Shown here one piece after another: positions 57,640-64,000 of a stretch of 64,000 bases of DNA. Source of the stretch: Membranipora membranacea (lineage: Eukaryota > Bryozoa > Gymnolaemata > Cheilostomatida > Membraniporidae); assembly GCA_914767715.1 (NCBI GenBank), contig OU612067.1:28310162-28374161 (forward strand), written 5' to 3'. A program made the position numbers and the translations under genes. Position 1 is the first letter of the stretch; every line of letters begins with the position of its first letter. Below the pieces are notes generated by a model. The model was not told where the DNA came from. It saw only the letters and a program-made list of their open reading frames with translations, and did no database searches.

Positions 57640-60600
57640 ATGGCTCTCATCAAGTTTTCCTCCTCCGCTGTGGTGGTGTTAGTTCTAACTCTGGGCGTAG
57701 GTGAGCTGATAGAATTGGAATTTCAATCTTTTATATCTTAGTTTGCTAATCGAAATTCCAGTCCAGTATTGAGTATCGTCAGCTTGGACAAGATTTGAAG
57801 CGAATTGTACAAGAAAATAGATAAAATTGTCCCCCACGCATGGATTGATGCAAATTGTTCTTATGACCTTATTACAATTGAAATGGTCTACAAAATATAC
57901 CTAGCAGAATAACATATTCATGTAATTTAAATAATATATGTAAATTAAAAACCGTATTATGCAGACCTATGCCCAACCAGATATTTGAATATGTTATAAT
58001 TTTAGTTTTAGTTAGTGCAGTTAATGTTATATTTATTTTTTAGTCGATGCTGCAAGCTTGTTTGGTGACAAGCTGTGTCTAAACGGACCAGATTTTTGGT
58101 GTGTCAGCCCAAAGAATGCTGACTTGTGCTCAGCTGAGGGTTACTGTCAGGCTAAGGTGTGGGGACATCAGCGTACCGAGGCTATGGTGATGGGACATCA
58201 GAGTACTGAGGCTAAGGTAAGGGGTCATCAGAGTACTGAGGCTATGGTGATGGGACATAAGAGCACTGAGATATAGATACACTCATCACCACTATCACAG
58301 ATTAATAGTTTAACCCTGTTCCTTGATACACATAAAGCTGTATGGTTTACCTTGACCTGTCAGGTTAACTGAATGTATCTACTTGTTTATTTTTTTGACT
58401 CCTGTGGATAAAACAATCAGGCCAGGCCAAGATTGAGCCTTCAGTCAGACCAAACTTCTAAAAATAAAAGAAAATAATGGCGAATGAATTATTTTCCAGG
58501 TTAACAAGACGTTGTCTATAAGCGGTCTGAACCTGAGGGAGTCTCAGTCTATCGATGAGAAGGGACAGAAGGAGGGAGGTATCGTTACATGTCTACTCTG
58601 TAAGGCTGTCATGTCTGAACTACAACATCTAATCAAGAAGAACTCTACACGGGTGAGACAAATACCAACTTCTTTGTTTTTCCTTTTTTTTACCTTTACC
58701 ATTAAAATGATGTGCCACAACAAGCAAAACAATCAAAAATAAAAAACAGATGTGAGACATAGACAGCTCTGGTAAATAAACAGAAAACAATGGAAATTAT
58801 TGTGTCTTAGTAGACATGAAATAGGTAAATGTGTGTTGTCTGAATGCGTTCAAAATATTTGAAGATCTGATGATGTATTGTGGAAGGTTATTGAAATAGG
58901 ATTGTATAGCAAATAAAAACTGCTCACAACTTAAACAACAACTGTTTTGTCACTTTGAATAGGCAAGCCAGAAAATCAACGAGGAAGTCCTGAAATGAGT
59001 TTCACATCTCTGTGTCTGATTTTTAATTTGAAGATCTGATGATGTATTGTGGAAGGTTATTGAAATAGGATTGTATAGCAAATAAAAACTGCTCACAAAT
59101 ATAACCAGGAGCCAACATACCCTACAGGAAGAAATGTTTGGTGGGAATTAGATTTCGCGATTTTGGCGACCTAGAAAATTAAGTATTAAGTATCTTATAG
59201 CCATAATTGGCAAAGAAACAACTGGCAAGCCGTGTCAAGGGAAGAAGAATCAATGATCTTTAAAGATCCTGAGTATGTTTGGAATAAAGTGTACAAAGGT
59301 GATAGCGCAAAAACCCTCTTCTGTGTAAAAATAATGGATTTGTTATGTGAGCAGGCCGGCAATGTTTTATTTAATATGAATACCATAGATTAAGTAACAG
59401 AAAATGGAATAGTGGTAAGAAGTCATCGCCGCTTTTCTTCAATACAAAAACTGCTTTGCTGAAACATGACAAGATTAGCTTTGAGCTTTTGAAATGTAGT
59501 CAACATGATCAGTCTATGGAAGCGTGTCATATATTACATAAGTGAACATAAATAAACTCATTATTATAAAAAAGTTAACTCACAAAAACACAAGCTGCAG
59601 TACAAGACAACTCAAGACAATTATCCTGCCGAGGGTCGGAGCACCAGTTAAGGCTCCTCGATACGCCCACCTATTAGATGCAAAGGTTGAGTTATTTATA
59701 GTTTTGTTTATCAACTTAAACAACAACTGTTTTGTCACTTTGAATAGGCTAGCAAGAAAATCAACGAGGAAGTCCTGAAATAAGTTTCACATCTCTGTGT
59801 CTGATTTTTAATTTATGATGTAATTTGCAGACAAGAATAACAGCAGAGTTGGGGAATTATCTCAAAATGAAATGTACCCTAGAGGGAAGTTCCTTCTCTG
59901 TGTACCTCAAACTTTGTACTTCTCCTTTGTCATTTTGGGGAACTGCCTCTGTCTTATTACCGGTATATCGTATGGTATTCAAATCTATGCTTGATATAGG
60001 TTGAGTCTTAGAAGTTGAATATATCTTCCAACTTCATCTTTCTTCCAAATTGTAGCTTGTGTGATTGATCTCAAACTGAGCGGGTAATTCCTCAGAATCC
60101 TACATAGAATAGTCTGTGGACCCAGACTCACTCACTAAGTTTACAAATATAAGCTGATAATAAAATGATTGTTTATCTTTAGGCTGATATCCGTAAAGCC
60201 TTAGAGAAGGTTTGTAGTCTCGTACATTCTCACAAATGTAAGTCCTTTGTGGACAAATATGTGGACAAGCTTGTGGATATGATAGCTGATCACGTTCCGT
60301 TCTCTAAGATCTGCAGCTCACTTCATCTCTGCTCCACACCACAACCTCAACAAGGTCTGTAATAGCATCATCATCATATAACTACACATTCCATAATGTC
60401 ATTATCTCCACTTACAAATAGGACAGACAACTCCAAAGTCAAGTGTCAACTCATAACATTGCAGACCTTCCCACTTTTCAGTTATCTTATCTAGTTACCT
60501 TCTATCATGTAGAGACATATGAGAAGAATTCTGATGGCGATATGAGAAGATCAGATAATGGTATCGAGTGTATTATCTGTACTAAAGTGATGTCACAATT

Positions 60601-62674
60601 AGAGTCAGTGCTAAAACAGAAATCCACTAAAGTAAGACTGATTATATATCTACACATTATAAAAACTTTATGAGCGCATAACTATTTTCTCACCCAAACT
60701 CTTTTGGTACTGAAATAAACTTGTAGTGAATCAACTTTTGACCTCCTTTATAACCTTTGCAGTGTCACCATAGCGACGAATCATCAATTTCCGTGTTACT
60801 TGTATAGGCTTTCCAGTATAAGATTGAGTGAAAAGTACCCGCTATCGAGTAATTATAATAACACCCTCCACATCAAAGTTCATTTCCACCAACTTTTTTG
60901 CAGTATCCATATTTTGTATTTTTGTATAAGTTTATTGGCTGTTGCATATATATAAGGTTGATAAAAAGCAACTAAAACACAAAGGGGATTATAAGATAGT
61001 TCAGAACAAGATTTATGACAGCACCCGATATAGTATTAATGCCTCATGCCATGGCTGTAAACAGCTCATTACCTTTTCCCCTCTCCAGGATGAGATCCGC
61101 CAAGCGCTGGAGAAGATCTGCCAGTTGGTACAGTCCAGCGAATGTAAGACTTATGTGGACAAGTACTCGGATGTCATCGTCGACTACATACAGAATAATG
61201 TACCATTTAACAAGATCTGTGGATATCTAAAGTTATGCTCATCAAAAGAAGAATCTAGACAAGGTATGAGAGTCACTACAATCCGTACATCCTCTGTGGC
61301 AGTTCTTAAGAATTTAAAATTAATTTGAGGTTGTTATTAGCACAACTTTACATTATTGATACATTAATGATTTTCATAAACTGAAAGTGCAATCTTACAC
61401 CCTAATCACTTTATCCTGTGTATATTATACAGGAATCGACGAGAACGAAGAGAATGAGGACAGTGTTGGATGTATAATCTGTCAGGCTGTGATGTCAGAG
61501 TTATCCTCTCTTCTAAAGCTAAACTCGACCAGGGTATGTCAGCTAACTCTACTATCAGCGTCACAAGCCATGATTATAACACATGCAGACTCTGCGCAAC
61601 ATTCATCAATACACCTAGTCCTTGTAGGACTCGGCAAATACATAAGTTAGCCACTCGCATATAATATACCAAGCACCGCACCAAGCACCGCACCAAGCAC
61701 CGCACCAAGCACCGCATCAAGCACCGCACCAAGCACCGCACCAAGCACCGCAGCTTAATATTATGAAAACTTGGCTATTAGTAAGAGCGTAGTGCAATTT
61801 TTGAGTTTCTCCCTTTGTTTTTCAGGAAGAGATTCGTGAGGCGCTTGAGAAGGTCTGTGATCTCGTACATTCGAGTGAATGTAAATCATTTATTGATGAA
61901 TATGTAGATGAGATCATTGATTACATAGAGAAAGATGTACCCTTCGATAAGATCTGCAGTTACCTACAGTTGTGTGCCTCTCAAGAGAGCATTCCAACAT
62001 CAGGTAATCAACTTGTTAAATGTTGTTGTAAAGTTGCAAAGAGTTGTAAAGCTCTTCTGGGTTTGATGATTGACGGTGATTGAGTTCTCCCACCAGGGAG
62101 GGTAATTCCCTTACCCTGCATTATGATGTAACTTTGCAATGTCTGTGATTGGCTGGGAATACTTGGTTGCGCATTTGACTGAGCCCCAGATTACTGTAGG
62201 ATAGGTCTGGTTTGATCCCCGCTCAGGTCTCAATATTTTCATCCAATTAATGTGGCACAGATGGTAGCACAGGAACATCATAGATTAAGGTAATTGGGAA
62301 AACAGATTGCAGATAGAGAGGATGACCAGGTATCATAAAAAGAATTAAAACTACCTCAGAAGTTGTTTTTCACATTGTACAAAACCTCTTGGTTGTTACA
62401 TATTTATTTGGTCAGTGTGAATTTCTAACAGTTTTCAGATTGAGAGTTAGGGTTGATTTTATGCAACTGAAGATTGCAGAGATATTGATGAAATTATTAT
62501 CCGCCACAATATCCGACAGATAATTATCTAATGATGCAAAGAGAACGTAACACAGAATATATGAATCAAATGGACAGCCATGCGTCGAATCCACCTCACT
62601 AATATCAGGTCTCTTTCTATGTTTCAGGAGCTCAGGGAAGATTTGTACATCCGATAAGCAGAGAAATTGTCTAA
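57640..62674 (+). CDS. Gene 9: prosaposin-like protein, SapA + three SapB domains
   Basis: Nine exons: 57640-57700, 58044-58156, 58500-58652, 60183-60354, 60513-60631, 61089-61263, 61433-61533, 61826-62003 and 62628-62674; frame continuous, 372 residues. Residues 1-20 are a signal peptide (hydrophobic VVVLVLTL). Next a SapA-type domain (LCLNGPDFWC, CSAEGYCQAK). Then three SapB domains, each from two exons, the halves split after NSTR/KSTK/NSTR: first halves have C-x2-C (CLLCKAVM, CIICTKVM, CIICQAVM), second halves have LEKVCxLV, ECK-x-F/Y-V/I-D, and KIC...L-x-LC, giving the six cysteines. Known role of the family: secreted or lysosomal lipid-binding proteins that help hydrolases reach sphingolipids. 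No C-terminal SapA was seen. The last exon is the least certain; without it the protein reads on from 62004 to a nearby stop. Confidence 0.88.
58151..58270 (+). repeat. Four 30-bp tandem units at the exon 2 donor of gene 9
   Basis: Units of exactly 30 bp: GCTAAGGTGTGGGGACATCA..., GCTATGGTGATGGG..., GCTAAGGTAAGGGG..., GCTATGGTGATGGG.... Units 1 and 3 each contain an AAG|GT splice donor; the third (GTAAGG) fits the donor consensus better than the first (GTGTGG). The frame is open across all four, so using the third donor adds 20 in-frame residues including the VW that ends SapA domains. Confidence 0.8.
58861..59099. repeat. Intronic direct repeats in gene 9 intron 3
   Basis: A ~69-bp segment starting GAAGATCTGATGATGTATTG occurs at about 58861-58929 and 59032-59099. 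A ~100-bp segment (AACAACTGTTTTGTCACTTT ... TGTGTCTGATTTTTAATTT) occurs at about 58930-59033 and again at about 59713-59815. No coding function seen. Confidence 0.7.
61672..61754. repeat. 12-bp tandem repeat (CACCGCACCAAG) in gene 9 intron 7
   Basis: About seven units of CACCGCACCAAG with one variant (CATCAAG). Intronic between the two exons of the third SapB domain. Confidence 0.85.
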
Positions 62675-64000
62675 GCAACTTTCCAACAGATCATGTACAA
62701 TACATAAATCAATATTATCTTATCAACCATATCAATCATGTACGATCCGTCAGGGCTAGTATCAAGCTCAATAATCCACCATGGCTACCATAATCCGCAA
62801 TGGCTAGTCACACTGCTTGCAGATCGACTCTGTGATACCAACCTGAATTGATTGGTGCACGTGCGCAAAAATTATGGCTAGTATCAGTCACAATGCTTTT
62901 AGCTGTACCAATAACCAACAATCAATTTGTGTTTCACTATCTGTTTAGTCATACTCTGATAATCTGAATATTCTGTGACTCTTATTTTAGAACACAGTGA
63001 GGCGATAACTCTTAATCATATCCAGCTTTTTCTTATCTAGTTAAATCAGGGTGGGTGGGATACCCCTCCCACCCTCCCTGGTTAAATCTAAAAGCCAATC
63101 AATATAAAGCCTACTGATATATTTCTATCAATCTAATATATACTCATGAAAGCATCATGAACAATAAAGAGATGAATATTTGTCTCCTATAAAGCCAAAT
63201 GTAGCTCTCTCTCACAGTTTTACAGCATTACCCAATTTTCCATCATGTGCTGCTTGTTTTAAATAAACTCATAAGAGTTTCTGATGTCAGAGTGATCCAG
63301 TGTGGCTGCATGCTAGTTACTCTCCTTCCATTGGTCACACCGCAGCATGACCAATAGAGGGGGAGCATCTTTGAATGCAGGCAAATGGACCAAACTTGTT
63401 CTAGCACAGAACACACATGACATGTAACCCTATTTGGTAGAATAACTCACAATATTTGGGATAGTTACCCTTTGATACCATTCCTAATGTTTGCAGAATT
63501 TTGTTCTCCAACAAGGAAAGGGTCCAGAAATGAATCATCACCAGACCAGACAGGCTGCAAAATAACAGTCACAATCCTCAATCCAATCAAGACTTGTGAT
63601 TCCAAGTCATTGAAATATCTGAAGTACCAGTAGATAAAGCAGTTGTCTGTCTTTTTTGTATGAAACAGTAACTCCCAGTTGAGAAAAATTACCTAAATTT
63701 GGTGAAATGTTTTGCTAGCATTTATTGCACTAGGTTGTCAGTGATCAAGACACAATAGCAATTTGCTTGACCTGCTGTCATGAGGTTTGGTTCGACCAAT
63801 TATAACCAAACTGCTTTAAATCTGACAGTTTTTAAGTAATTATATTCATCACATTGTGCCTGAGGTAAAATATATGTAGCAAAAACTTTGGCACCTGGGG
63901 GATGGATGGATGGATTTTATTACTATCACTGACAGCATTATTAAAAGAAAAAATGAGTTGCGAAATACAGTGTAATTGCTGGCACTTTGAATCAGCAAGA
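62675..64000. other. 3' flank of gene 9
   Basis: No gene recognised. A near-perfect hairpin (TTAAATCAGGGTGGGTGGG and complement) is at 63041-63086, another (CCATTGGTCA / TGACCAATA) at about 63329-63357, and a GATG tetranucleotide run near 63900-63912. A B-box-like GGTTTGATCCC at 62208 is isolated. Confidence 0.45.

Noticed and set aside
61672-61754. CRISPR-like array
   Set aside because: 12-bp units without unique spacers in a eukaryotic intron; a simple tandem repeat.

Overview
This window comes from a repeat-rich, AT-leaning, intron-containing animal genome, most likely an invertebrate; the exact phylum cannot be fixed from the sequence. Evidence: many GT-AG introns that join reading frames exactly, THAP and C2H2 zinc-finger genes, a prosaposin-type gene, LINE remnants, tRNA-derived SINEs and many short DNA transposons with terminal inverted repeats (TIRs). 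Almost all coding signal is on the + strand. Exon models were assembled by eye from splice signals and frame continuity.

Layout. 1-5.5 kb: three inverted-repeat elements and a possible THAP relic. 5.5-17 kb: two tandem THAP + C2H2 genes (genes 1 and 2), with homology running past their 3' ends. 19.4-26.7 kb: gene 3, a three-exon C2H2 gene with an inverted pair of minisatellites and a hAT-like element in intron 2. 28.5-29.0 kb: a hAT-like element nested in a 64-bp palindrome. 32.4-34.2 kb: gene 4. 35.2-35.9 kb: paired MITEs. 38.4-40.5 kb: gene 5, an internally duplicated twelve-finger gene. 44.5-46.6 kb: gene 6, whose front half matches gene 4 and whose fingers match gene 5. 47.1-50.9 kb: gene 7, a cysteine-rich protein joined to the helix-turn-helix half of an integrase-like family, without a visible catalytic core. 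52.7-53.8 kb: a decayed LINE and a deleted pogo-like element. 54.1-56.6 kb: gene 8, a THAP protein with three TQT motifs, followed by zinc-finger debris. 57.6-62.7 kb: gene 9, a secreted prosaposin-like protein with one SapA-like and three SapB domains.

Genes 1-4 and 6 share a leader with the sequence K-E-L-V-(I/L)-K-L-E-P-C-D-I-L-V, whose KLE fits the SUMO-acceptor consensus, followed by a C-x4-C finger and then a six-finger C-terminal module. Gene 5 has the same finger module twice, and gene 8 has an IKLEP motif at its C-terminus. This looks like a local, actively duplicating and recombining cluster of DNA-binding regulators. Gene 9 appears functionally unrelated.
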